64,000 nt of DNA from Bacteroides fluxus YIT 12057 (GTDB lineage Bacteria > Bacteroidota > Bacteroidia > Bacteroidales > Bacteroidaceae). Every line of letters begins with the position of its first letter. Position 1 is the first letter of the stretch. Both the position numbers and the translations under genes were made by a program. Shown here in pieces: positions 25,098 through 34,180 of the stretch. The stretch spans positions 1-64,000 of the forward strand of contig NZ_GL882606.1 of the NCBI RefSeq assembly GCF_000195635.1, in the 5' to 3' direction. The notes beneath the pieces were generated by a model that was given only the letters and a program-made list of their open reading frames with translations, did no database searches and was not told the origin of the DNA.

Positions 25098-26231
25098 TTA
25101 TTCTTCCACATACATCAGGTCACTCAGGATGTTGTCTGAAATAAAGATGCCGTCTCGCGTAAGGGAGAGATAATCGTTATGTATATTGAGTTTGCCGCTT
25201 TTTAAGTGCGGGGCAGCCATGTTCCGGCAATATTGCCGGAATTCCGTTCCGAATGCCTGTTCTATATATTCTAAAGATACTCCCCGGCTTGTACGCAGTG
25301 AAGTCATGACACATTCATTGTAGCGTGTCACTTTATCCAAGACTTCTGTTTCGTAAGAACGGTGCCCTTTCTCTATTGAGTCTATGTAAGTGTCGAGGGA
25401 AGATAGGTTCCACTCTCTTGCCTCCGTATTGAAAGAATGCGCGGAAGGTCCGCATCCCAAATAAGGAATTCCTTTCCAATAAGAAGTGTTATGGCGGGAA
25501 TGCATGCCGGGCTTGCAGAAATTGGAAATCTCATAATGCTCATATCCTGCATTGCCGAGGGTATCTGTCAATGTAGAGAAAAAACGTACACTGCTGTCTT
25601 CATCGACTTCACGGATGCGGTGCGCTTGCAGCATTTCGTAGATACGGGTTCCTTTTTCATAGGTCAGGTGATAGGCGGAGATATGCTCCACGTTGAGGCT
25701 GACGGCTTGTTGGAGGTCATGCGCCCATCGTTTGTCCGTCTCGCCCGGCAGGCCGTAAATCAAGTCGATGCTGATATTCCGGAAGCCTGCCTGCCGGCAC
25801 CGTTCCACGGCAGTGATGGCTTGTGCGGAGTTGTGGCGCCTGTTCAGCAGTTTCAGGGTGGCATCATCAAAAGTCTGTATTCCCATGCTGATGCGGTTGA
25901 AGGGAAGAGCTTGCAGCATGGCGGCATATTCCTCCGTCAAGTCGTCGGGATTGGCTTCAAGCGTAATCTCTTCGGCATGTTCCAGTCCATAGGTATCTTC
26001 GATGGTTCTGAATATGGAAGAAAAGTCCTCCCCGGAAAGTTGCGAGGGAGTACCGCCACCGAAATAGATGGTTTTCACAGGCTCGTCTTTCAGATAATCT
26101 TTCCGGTTTTTCAGTTCCTGGCACAATGCATGTATGTAGCGTTGTTGCAGTTCGCTACGGGTAGTGGAGTAAAAATCACAGTAGATGCACCGGGTTTTGC
26201 AAAAGGGAATATGGATGTAGATACCTGCCAT
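25098..26231 (-). CDS. hemW: HemW-like radical SAM protein
   Basis: 377 aa. The radical SAM cluster motif is C11-C15-C18 (PFCKTRCIYCDF), followed by IYFGGGTPSQLS and ISIDLIYGLPGETD. The C-terminal HemN-like domain ends the protein. It is often annotated as oxygen-independent coproporphyrinogen oxidase, but this short form with the YIHIPFC start is the HemW heme-chaperone type, which inserts heme into respiratory proteins. It is the first gene of a leftward cluster, with a -7 element at 26254-26261. Confidence 0.88.
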   Translation of the reverse strand: MAGIYIHIPFCKTRCIYCDFYSTTRSELQQRYIHALCQELKNRKDYLKDEPVKTIYFGGGTPSQLSGEDFSSIFRTIEDTYGLEHAEEITLEANPDDLTEEYAAMLQALPFNRISMGIQTFDDATLKLLNRRHNSAQAITAVERCRQAGFRNISIDLIYGLPGETDKRWAHDLQQAVSLNVEHISAYHLTYEKGTRIYEMLQAHRIREVDEDSSVRFFSTLTDTLGNAGYEHYEISNFCKPGMHSRHNTSYWKGIPYLGCGPSAHSFNTEAREWNLSSLDTYIDSIEKGHRSYETEVLDKVTRYNECVMTSLRTSRGVSLEYIEQAFGTEFRQYCRNMAAPHLKSGKLNIHNDYLSLTRDGIFISDNILSDLMYVEE

Positions 26232-26253
26232 AGCTTGAAACGTTTGTTGGGTA

Positions 26254-26261
26254 CAAAAGTA
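26254..26261 (-). promoter_or_regulatory. -7 element of hemW
   Basis: TACTTTTG on the minus strand, 22 bp ahead of the ATG. The -33 match is poor. Confidence 0.45.
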
Positions 26262-26366
26262 AGGTTTTGGCGGGAGAAAGCGGTTATTTTCGTTTTTTTT
26301 CTATAAATAGTTGGTATTTTATCTTTTTCGAACCATAATTCAACGTTATACAGAATTTATTATTTT

Positions 26367-26374
26367 TATCTTTG
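26367..26374 (+). promoter_or_regulatory. -7 element of the GH2 beta-galactosidase
   Basis: TATCTTTG on the + strand, 59 bp before ATG 26434. Transcription would start near 26381, which rules out the longer in-frame reading from 26311. Confidence 0.5.
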
Positions 26375-26433
26375 CGGCGACAGATATAAGAATTGCTATA
26401 TCATTACACAAATATTATATCAAATTCATTACC

Positions 26434-29400
26434 ATGAAAAAACATCTCATTACAGGGCTGCTCGCTACGTTTGCTTTGATGGCGAACGCGCAGTCTTTCA
26501 ACGAATGGCGCGACTCTGAAGTCAATGCCGTGAACCGTGCCCCGATGCACACTAATTATTTCGCGTACGAGTCGGCTGATGCGGCCGGCCGTGGGGCCAA
26601 AGAAAAATCCACCAATTTCATGACTTTGAACGGTACGTGGAAATTCTATTGGGTGAAAGACGCCGATGCGCGTCCCACTGATTTCTGGAAACCGGGATTC
26701 AATGATAAGGGTTGGAACGATATGCCTGTTCCCGGCGTGTGGGAACTGAACGGTTTCGGTGATCCTATTTATGTCAATGTTGGCTATGCCTGGCGTAGCC
26801 AGTACCGTAATAATCCTCCTTTCGTGCCTGTTGAAAACAACCATGTGGGTTCGTACCGTCGTGAGATAGTGGTTCCCGCTGATTGGAAAGGGAAGGAGAT
26901 CATCGCTCATTTCGGCTCTGTGACTTCCAATATGTATTTGTGGGTGAACGGTCGTTATGTGGGGTATAGCGAGGACAGTAAGCTGGAGGCGGAATTTAAT
27001 CTGACCCCTTATCTGAAAGCCGGCCAGAAGAACTTGATCGCTTTTCAGGTGTTCCGTTGGTGTGACGGGACTTATCTTGAGGACCAGGATTTCTTCCGTT
27101 ACAGCGGCGTAGGCCGTGATTGCTACCTCTATGCCCGCAATAAGAAACGTATTGAGGATATCCGCGTCACTCCCGATTTGGATGCCGATTACCGGAATGG
27201 TTCATTGCGTGTAGCGCTCAGCCTCAAGGGTGGCGGCAACGTCAGCTTGGAACTTCTTGATGCGGCAGGCAAAACGGTGGCAGCAGAAACTGCCCATGGC
27301 ACCGGAACAGTGGTCATGAATATCGAAAATCCCAATAAATGGACTGCCGAGACCCCTTACCTCTATACTTTGCGTGCCACTCTTCAGGGAAGTGGCGAAG
27401 TGATTCCCGTTAAAGTGGGTTTCCGTAAAATCGAACTGAAGGATTCTCAGATATTAGTCAATGGCCAGCCTGTCCTCTTCAAGGGAGCCGACCGTCATGA
27501 AATGGATCCGGATGGCGGTTATGTCATTTCTCGTGAACGCATGATTCAAGATATCCGGATTATGAAACAGTTCAACCTTAACGCAGTGCGTACCTGCCAT
27601 TATCCCGATGATAATCTCTGGTATGACCTTTGTGACCAATACGGTATCTATGTGGTGGCGGAAGCCAATGTCGAATCTCACGGAATGGGGTACGGAGAAA
27701 AAACGCTCGCTAAAAACCCAGGCTACAAGAAGGCGCATCTGGAACGGAACCAACGCAATGTGCAGCGTGGCTTCAATCACCCCAGCATCATCTTCTGGTC
27801 TTTGGGCAATGAAGCCGGATACGGCGCCAACTTTGAGGCTGCATACGATTGGGTAAAGGCGGAAGATCCGAGCCGTGCCTGCCAGTATGAACAGGCCGGC
27901 AAGACGGGGAAAACCGATATCTATTGCCCGATGTACCGGGGATACAATGCTTGCAGGGAGTATTGTGAAGATGCTTCCATGACAAAGCCCTTGATACAGT
28001 GTGAGTATGCTCATGCCATGGGGAACTCGGAAGGTGGTTTTAAGGAATATTGGGATTTGGTCCGTAAATACCCTAAGTTCCAAGGTGGTTTCATCTGGGA
28101 CTTTGTTGACCAGTCTCCGCGATGGACGGGCAAGAACGGCAAGATGATTTATGCATACGGCGGTGACTTCAACCGTTTTGATGCCAGTGACATCAACTTC
28201 TGTAATAATGGCCTGATCAGTCCGGACCGTGTGCCCAATCCTCACATGTATGAGGTCGGCTATTTCTATCAGAATATCTGGACGACTCCCGCCGATTTGG
28301 CAAAGGGAGAGATAAATGTTTATAACGAAAACTTTTTCCGTGACCTTTCTGCCTACTACATGGAGTGGGAGGTGCTGAAAGGCGGTAAAGTGATACGTAC
28401 CGGCCGTATGGAGAATCTGGACGTGGCTCCCCAACAGACTGCCAAGATTAAGCTGGACTTGGGCAAGACTTGCCAATGCACCGAATGGCTGCTGAATGTT
28501 TCCTACAAGTTGAAGAACCCCGAAGGTTTGCTGCCCGCCGGCCATGTGGTGGCAAAAGACCAGCTGACGCTCAATCCTTACAAGGCTCCTTCCATGGAAC
28601 TGAAGAACTGCGAACAGAGTAATATCGAGGTGACGGCTCCCCAAGTGCAGGACAACGATTGGAAGTATCTCATCGTTTCCGGTGATGTTTTCCGTATGGA
28701 AATCAACAAGCACAACGGTTATCTGACCAAGTATGAAGTGAACGGACAGGATATGATTAAGGAAGGTGAGGCGCTGAAGCCCAACTTCTGGCGCGCTCCT
28801 ACCGACAACGACTTCGGTGCAGGCCTGCAACGCAAATACATTGTCTGGAAGAATCCGGAAATCAAGCTGACTTCTTTTAACCAGCGTACGGAGAACAATC
28901 AGGTCATCGTGGAAGCGGCTTACGACATGCCGGGCGTTTCCGGCAAGTTGAATCTGACCTATGTCATCAACAACGCCGGTGCCGTCAAGGTAACCCAGAA
29001 GCTGACAGCCGATAAGAACGCCAAAGTATCGAACATGTTCCGTTTCGGAATGCAGATGCCTATGCCCCGCAGTTTCGAAACTGTCGAATACTACGGACGC
29101 GGTCCGGTCGAGAACTATATCGACCGTAATCATTGTACGGATTTGGGTATCTACCGCCAGAGCGTGACTGAACAGTTCTATCCTTATATCCGTCCGCAGG
29201 AGAATGGTGCAAAAAGTGACGTTCGCTGGTGGAAGATGCTGGATAGAGCCGGCAATGGCATCCGGATTGTGGCGTCCGCTCCTTTCTCTGCCTCTGCCTT
29301 GCACTACACCATCGAGTCTTTGGACGAAGGTTTGAACAAACAGCAGGGACACTCTCAAGAGGTGGATGAAGCCGACTTGACCAATCTCTGTATCGACAAG

Positions 29401-29529
29401 GTGCAGATGGGGTTGGGTTGTGAAGACAGCTGGGGGCGCATAGCTCGTCCTGAGTATCTGGTACCTTACGGTGATTATGAGTTTACGTTCATTCTCTCGC
29501 CGGTGCGCCATGAGATAGGGCTGAAGTAA
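26434..29529 (+). CDS. Secreted GH2 beta-galactosidase (LacZ-like)
   Basis: 1031 aa, full LacZ length. Sec signal peptide MKKHLITGLLATFALMANAQ, then sugar-binding jelly roll (FWKPGFNDKGWNDMPVPGVW), Ig-like domains, a TIM barrel with acid/base E460 (SLGNEAGYG) and nucleophile E524 (QCEYAHAMGNSEGG), and the C-terminal domain 5 (EYYGRGPVENYIDR, YIRPQENG). It hydrolyses terminal beta-galactose in the periplasm. It stands at the left edge of the glycan locus, immediately upstream of the HTCS regulator gene. The start at 26434 fits the signal peptide and the -7 element. Confidence 0.92.
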   Translation: MKKHLITGLLATFALMANAQSFNEWRDSEVNAVNRAPMHTNYFAYESADAAGRGAKEKSTNFMTLNGTWKFYWVKDADARPTDFWKPGFNDKGWNDMPVPGVWELNGFGDPIYVNVGYAWRSQYRNNPPFVPVENNHVGSYRREIVVPADWKGKEIIAHFGSVTSNMYLWVNGRYVGYSEDSKLEAEFNLTPYLKAGQKNLIAFQVFRWCDGTYLEDQDFFRYSGVGRDCYLYARNKKRIEDIRVTPDLDADYRNGSLRVALSLKGGGNVSLELLDAAGKTVAAETAHGTGTVVMNIENPNKWTAETPYLYTLRATLQGSGEVIPVKVGFRKIELKDSQILVNGQPVLFKGADRHEMDPDGGYVISRERMIQDIRIMKQFNLNAVRTCHYPDDNLWYDLCDQYGIYVVAEANVESHGMGYGEKTLAKNPGYKKAHLERNQRNVQRGFNHPSIIFWSLGNEAGYGANFEAAYDWVKAEDPSRACQYEQAGKTGKTDIYCPMYRGYNACREYCEDASMTKPLIQCEYAHAMGNSEGGFKEYWDLVRKYPKFQGGFIWDFVDQSPRWTGKNGKMIYAYGGDFNRFDASDINFCNNGLISPDRVPNPHMYEVGYFYQNIWTTPADLAKGEINVYNENFFRDLSAYYMEWEVLKGGKVIRTGRMENLDVAPQQTAKIKLDLGKTCQCTEWLLNVSYKLKNPEGLLPAGHVVAKDQLTLNPYKAPSMELKNCEQSNIEVTAPQVQDNDWKYLIVSGDVFRMEINKHNGYLTKYEVNGQDMIKEGEALKPNFWRAPTDNDFGAGLQRKYIVWKNPEIKLTSFNQRTENNQVIVEAAYDMPGVSGKLNLTYVINNAGAVKVTQKLTADKNAKVSNMFRFGMQMPMPRSFETVEYYGRGPVENYIDRNHCTDLGIYRQSVTEQFYPYIRPQENGAKSDVRWWKMLDRAGNGIRIVASAPFSASALHYTIESLDEGLNKQQGHSQEVDEADLTNLCIDKVQMGLGCEDSWGRIARPEYLVPYGDYEFTFILSPVRHEIGLK

Positions 29530-29576
29530 ACTTTCATAGTTGAGGAAGGAAATACCGGATCTATTTTAGTTTGAGG

Positions 29577-29627
29577 GACGTAAGTCTTGCGGAGTTGTCT
29601 AAAGACAGCATTTGCTTGATTTACGTC
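29577..29627. repeat. Imperfect inverted repeat after the beta-galactosidase gene
   Basis: GACGTAAGTC (29577-29586) and GATTTACGTC (29618-29627), one G-T pair, enclose a smaller GTCT-AA-AGAC hairpin. No T-run. It may be a 3' processing or termination structure. The rest of the 292-bp gap 29530-29821 holds only the HTCS -7 box. Confidence 0.4.
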
Positions 29628-29790
29628 TCTTCATATTTATGGAAGAGAAGGACAGCGAAGGCTGTTGCAGCCGGGACTGTGTTTGTTGATATGATATTAG
29701 GCTTATTTTAAAATGGCTGGAATAGGCTTGATTGAACTATTTGCGGACTAAAAATACACATAATCCCTCTTTATATAGTTGGAAACTCCC

Positions 29791-29798
29791 TATATTTG
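29791..29798 (+). promoter_or_regulatory. -7 element of the HTCS gene
   Basis: TATATTTG, 23 bp before ATG 29822. Transcription starting near 29805 excludes the longer reading from 29732. Confidence 0.5.
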
Positions 29799-29821
29799 CG
29801 GATATTCAAGTAACTAATGGC

Positions 29822-32800
29822 ATGAAAAATAGAGCGAGTTTCCGATGTGGTATTTCATTTGTCTTATTGTTTTTATTTACTACGGTTCTCAACGCGGCAA
29901 ATACAACTATCATTTCACATCTCAAGTTCAAGCGAATAACGACTCTCAATGGTCTTCCCACTGATGAAGTTCAGAAGATTTATCAGGATAAGGAAGGTTT
30001 CATCTGGTTGGCCACCCGCTATGGGCTTGCCAAGTATGATGGTTATCGGGTTACCGTATATAAGTCTAATCTGGATACCCCGGGGCTGCTTACGAACAAT
30101 AACATCTATTGTCTGGCCGATGATTACGAGGGCAACCTATGGATTGGTACTCAAGAGGGCTTGAACAGACTCAATAAGAAGACGGGTGAAATGTATCAGT
30201 ATAGTTCGCCTGCCATTCCTAACAATACAGTTTCTTGTTTGCTCGTTACAAAGGACAATACGGTATGGGTAGGATCTGATTCCGGATTGTGCAGGTATGT
30301 ACCGTCGCAAGACTCTTTTATCGTATATGACAATATGCAAGATTGCGGTATGCTGGCGCAGGCTCCCATCAAATCTTTATTCGAAGATTCAGAAGGGGAA
30401 TTATGGATCGGAACTTGGTCTGACGGGCTTCATCGTTACTCTCCCGAGAAAAACAAATTCTATGCTTATCCCTTAATAAACGAACGTAATTCGGCACACG
30501 TTATTTATCAGGATGCCGACGAACGTATGTGGGTCGGTGGTTGGGATTGTGGATTGTTCCTGCTGAACCATCCTAAGGATATGGAACAGGTCTCCTATAC
30601 TTGCTATACCCATAAAGCAGGCGATGATACTACACTTTCGGACAATATCGTGTATGATATTGTGGAAGACTTGAATACCCATACCCTGTGGGTGGGTACG
30701 CGTTCGGGGCTGAGCATCATGGAGTACGACAAACCCGGACGATTCATTAACTATAAGTCGAGGCGTTCGCCCTACTACTTGCCGTGTGATGAAATAAACA
30801 CGTTGCTGCGCGACAATTTCAATAATATCTGGTTGGGATCCATCGGAGGGGGTGCTTTGATGGCAGATACGAAGCAAACGCCTTTTGTCGGCCATCAGTT
30901 GAATGTAGTAGAAGAAGATGTGCCCAGCACTGCTGTACGTGTCGTTTTTGCCGATTCGGAAAATCACCTCTGGTTGGGAGCCGGAAGCTATGGCGTAGTC
31001 CGCAAGGATTCTGAAACCGGTGAGCAGGTTTTCCATACCCGTATTCCCGAATTTTCGGAAGTGGAGAGCGTGCCCACTGTCAATACGGTTATTCAGCGTG
31101 CCAATGGAGAGCTTTGGTTCGGTACTTACGATGGTGGTATCCTTGTTTACCGTAAGGGCGAGAAGGTGAAGGTGCTTACTGATGCCAACACCCACTATTT
31201 GTATTCCCGCTGTGTGACGGCATTGTATGAAGATAGCCGGAAGAATTGTTGGGTAGGATGCCGCGGTGGCTTAGGAGTAAATCTTGAGGATGGAGGTTAC
31301 TATAAATTCGGGGTGATGCCTTTTGAAAATGGTGGTGTTTCCACGTGGTATCATGTGAGGGATATTGTGGAAGATATTGACGGTAGCGTATGGGTTGCAA
31401 CGGCTAACTGTGGTATTATACATGTCAGAGGGAATGTAACCCATGCAGAAACTCTGAAATACAATAATTACAGCCAGAGAAACAAACAACTGGCGGTAAA
31501 TTCAGTCTTGTGCTTGCATGTTGATAAGGCTGGCAGGTTGTGGGCCGGAACGGAAGGAAATGGACTATACCTTTATGATCGTAAGAAAGACGCTTTTCTT
31601 GAAAAAAGCCATTCCTATAATATACCAGGTGACTTGATCAGTTCTATAGAAGAAGACAGACAAGGAAAATTATGGATGGGAACGAACGTTGGTTTGGTAC
31701 AGCTGAGTGTTCCGGCGGATGAGTCCTTATCTGCCGTGCGTGTCTATACTACAGCGGACGGTTTGCTCGATAATTTCTTCCTGCCTCATTCTTCGTGCAG
31801 CCGTGGCGATGAACTTTTTTTTGGCGGGAGTAAGGGATACAATAGTTTTTTCCCGGCTTCTCTGGTTGCTGCCAATGAGCAAGTACCTTCCTTGATTACT
31901 GATATAAAGATATTCAACCGTTCCTTCGCATCGCTTGAACCCGAGGTCAAAGCAAAAATATCCACTATGATGCCTTCGTTTACCGAAAAAATACAATTGC
32001 CATACACCTACAATAATTTCAGTGTTGAGTTTGCGGCATTGTCTTTTAAGAATCCGGAACTGAACCGCTATGCTTATCAGTTGGTGGGCTTTGATGATGA
32101 ATGGCAATATACTGATGCCGGACGCCGTTTTGCTTACTACAACAACTTGGAGAGCGGTACATACAAGTTTCACCTTAAAGCCACCAATGAGAATGGCATC
32201 TGGAATAGTGATATACGGGAACTTACCGTAGTGGTATTGCCTCCTTTTTGGGCTACTTGGTGGGCGTATGTCGTTTATACTTTGCTGTTTGCTGCATTAC
32301 TATATCTTACTTATCGTGTAGTTCGCAACCGTATGATATTGCGCAATACTTTGCGTATGCGTGAAATGGAGAAGTCGAAAGCCGAAGAATTGAATCATGC
32401 CAAGTTACAGTTTTTTACGAATATCACTCATGAATTGCTGACGCCGCTTACTATTATTTCGGCCACGGTGGACGAGCTGAAAATGCAGGTTTCCGGATAT
32501 GATGACCTTTACACGGTAATGACCAATAATATTCGTCGCCTCATTCGCCTGTTACAGCAGATACTTGAATTTCGAAAGGCGGAGACTGGTAATCTGAGAC
32601 TGCGGGTCTCGCCTGGTGATGTAGTCACCTTTGTGAAGAATGAAGCTGAATCTTTCCAACCGCTTATCAAGAAACGAAAAATTCATTTTTCCGTACTCTG
32701 TGATCCGGAGTCCATTATGGGATACTTTGATACGGATAAACTTGACAAGATATTGTATAATCTCCTGTCCAATGCGGCGAAATACAATAAAGAAGGCGGC

Positions 32801-33952
32801 TATATACAAGTGACGCTTTCCTATGCCGAGAACAAAGACTTTATTTGCTTGCGTGTAAAGGACAACGGTTGTGGCATCTCTAAAGAAAAGCAGGAAACTC
32901 TCTTTAAGCGATTCTATGAAGGGGATTACCGCAAGTTCAATACTATAGGGACGGGTATTGGTCTTTCGTTGACTAAAGACCTGGTAGAGCTGCACGGAGG
33001 TGAAATCCGTGTAGATAGCGATGTAAACCAAGGTGCGGAGTTCGTCGTTACCTTGCCTGTTGATCGTTCCTACTTTACCGAAGAGCAAATTGACGAAGAA
33101 ACTGTATTGCCGTTACAGAAGACGATTACTTACGATGCCGATCCAATCATGGTATCTGTCGGTAACCAGCATACGGAAAAAATCAAGCAGCATACTCTTT
33201 TGGTAGTCGAAGACAATGAGGAATTGCTTCAACTGATGATGCGGTTGCTCCAGCGTGATTATAACATATTCACGGCCGAAAATGGAAAGGAAGCCGTTAC
33301 GATAGTCGATAATGAAGATATAGACTTGATCGTGACCGATGTAATGATGCCTGTAATGGATGGTATTGACTTGTGTAAGTATGTAAAGACCAAGTTGGAA
33401 ATCAGCCATATACCCGTTATTCTCCTCACCGCCAAAAATAAGGAAGAAGACCGCGCCGAGGCTTACGAAGTGGGAGCCGATGCCTTTATCGGAAAACCTT
33501 TCAACTTGGCTGTGTTACATGCCCGCATCCGTAATTTGCTGAAGACGAAAGAACGTACAGCGCATGACTTCAAGCACCAGTTGGTGTTCGAAGTGAAAGA
33601 TATGAATTACACTAGCCTTGACGAGGACTTCATGCAACGTGCTATTGATTGCGTAAACCGTCACTTGGAAGACAGTGACTTCGACCAACCCCAGTTTGTG
33701 GACGAAATGGGTACCAGTAAATCTACTTTATATAAGAAACTGAAGTCGCTTACCGGACTTAATACATCTGCTTTCATCCGCAATATTCGCCTGAAAGCCG
33801 CTTGTCGCATTATGGAAGAGAAAGGCAGTTCTGTGCGCATCTCCGATCTGGCTTACGCTGTCGGTTTTAATGATCCCAAGTATTTCAGTTCTTGCTTCAA
33901 GAAAGAGTTCGGCATGTTGCCTACCGAATATGTGGAACGCTTTGCAGGATAA
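29822..33952 (+). CDS. Hybrid two-component system sensor/regulator (HTCS)
   Basis: 1376 aa. Signal peptide, then two seven-blade propellers of reg_prop repeats in the periplasm (many WLATRYGLAKYDG / WIGTQEGLNR type blades, residues about 35-720), a Y_Y_Y domain (about 725-800), one membrane helix (YVVYTLLFAALLYLTYRVV), a His kinase with H870 in NITHELLTP, the ATPase domain (DNGCGISKEK, GTGIGLSL), a receiver with D1173 (IVTDVMMPVMDG), and a C-terminal AraC-type DNA-binding domain (ISDLAYAVGFNDPKYFSSCF). It senses a glycan fragment and activates the adjacent susC/susD operon. All signalling residues are intact. Confidence 0.95.
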   Translation: MKNRASFRCGISFVLLFLFTTVLNAANTTIISHLKFKRITTLNGLPTDEVQKIYQDKEGFIWLATRYGLAKYDGYRVTVYKSNLDTPGLLTNNNIYCLADDYEGNLWIGTQEGLNRLNKKTGEMYQYSSPAIPNNTVSCLLVTKDNTVWVGSDSGLCRYVPSQDSFIVYDNMQDCGMLAQAPIKSLFEDSEGELWIGTWSDGLHRYSPEKNKFYAYPLINERNSAHVIYQDADERMWVGGWDCGLFLLNHPKDMEQVSYTCYTHKAGDDTTLSDNIVYDIVEDLNTHTLWVGTRSGLSIMEYDKPGRFINYKSRRSPYYLPCDEINTLLRDNFNNIWLGSIGGGALMADTKQTPFVGHQLNVVEEDVPSTAVRVVFADSENHLWLGAGSYGVVRKDSETGEQVFHTRIPEFSEVESVPTVNTVIQRANGELWFGTYDGGILVYRKGEKVKVLTDANTHYLYSRCVTALYEDSRKNCWVGCRGGLGVNLEDGGYYKFGVMPFENGGVSTWYHVRDIVEDIDGSVWVATANCGIIHVRGNVTHAETLKYNNYSQRNKQLAVNSVLCLHVDKAGRLWAGTEGNGLYLYDRKKDAFLEKSHSYNIPGDLISSIEEDRQGKLWMGTNVGLVQLSVPADESLSAVRVYTTADGLLDNFFLPHSSCSRGDELFFGGSKGYNSFFPASLVAANEQVPSLITDIKIFNRSFASLEPEVKAKISTMMPSFTEKIQLPYTYNNFSVEFAALSFKNPELNRYAYQLVGFDDEWQYTDAGRRFAYYNNLESGTYKFHLKATNENGIWNSDIRELTVVVLPPFWATWWAYVVYTLLFAALLYLTYRVVRNRMILRNTLRMREMEKSKAEELNHAKLQFFTNITHELLTPLTIISATVDELKMQVSGYDDLYTVMTNNIRRLIRLLQQILEFRKAETGNLRLRVSPGDVVTFVKNEAESFQPLIKKRKIHFSVLCDPESIMGYFDTDKLDKILYNLLSNAAKYNKEGGYIQVTLSYAENKDFICLRVKDNGCGISKEKQETLFKRFYEGDYRKFNTIGTGIGLSLTKDLVELHGGEIRVDSDVNQGAEFVVTLPVDRSYFTEEQIDEETVLPLQKTITYDADPIMVSVGNQHTEKIKQHTLLVVEDNEELLQLMMRLLQRDYNIFTAENGKEAVTIVDNEDIDLIVTDVMMPVMDGIDLCKYVKTKLEISHIPVILLTAKNKEEDRAEAYEVGADAFIGKPFNLAVLHARIRNLLKTKERTAHDFKHQLVFEVKDMNYTSLDEDFMQRAIDCVNRHLEDSDFDQPQFVDEMGTSKSTLYKKLKSLTGLNTSAFIRNIRLKAACRIMEEKGSSVRISDLAYAVGFNDPKYFSSCFKKEFGMLPTEYVERFAG

Positions 33953-34026
33953 AAGAATTTACGGTCGCTTGAGGATGTTTTTGCTTCCATTGGTTGTTCT
34001 TTGGGATTTTGATGTTTTCTGGGGGT

Positions 34027-34062
34027 GAATTATGTCTCGAATAGCTCTGTGAGCCATAATTC
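34027..34062. promoter_or_regulatory. Inverted repeat upstream of susC, possible HTCS site
   Basis: GAATTATG (34027-34034) and CATAATTC (34055-34062) are perfect 8-bp arms. The match extends outward as GGT-GAATTATG / CATAATTC-G-ACC with one bulged base. The site ends 46 bp upstream of the susC -7 box. Confidence 0.4.
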
Positions 34063-34108
34063 GACCAAGCGGAGTTATTATTGGAGTGCTGTTGGCGGGT
34101 TAGGTACT

Positions 34109-34116
34109 TATATTTG
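34109..34116 (+). promoter_or_regulatory. -7 element of the susC-susD operon
   Basis: TATATTTG, 64 bp before the susC ATG. There is no good TTTG at the expected -33 distance, as expected for a promoter that needs an activator. Confidence 0.5.
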
Positions 34117-34180
34117 CCATCGCTTTCACTGCATGATGTGATGACAGCAGATAACAATTTTTAATCTTAAAGTTTGTACA

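Noticed and set aside
27454..29511. 685-aa open frame antisense to the beta-galactosidase gene
   Set aside because: It mirrors the GC-rich codon pattern of the real gene and shows no recognisable motif, start context or promoter. The same holds for long antisense frames at 12631-14067, 38047-39264 and 41543-43219.
29732..29821. Longer start of the HTCS protein
   Set aside because: The -7 box at 29791-29798 lies within it, and the signal peptide begins at 29822.
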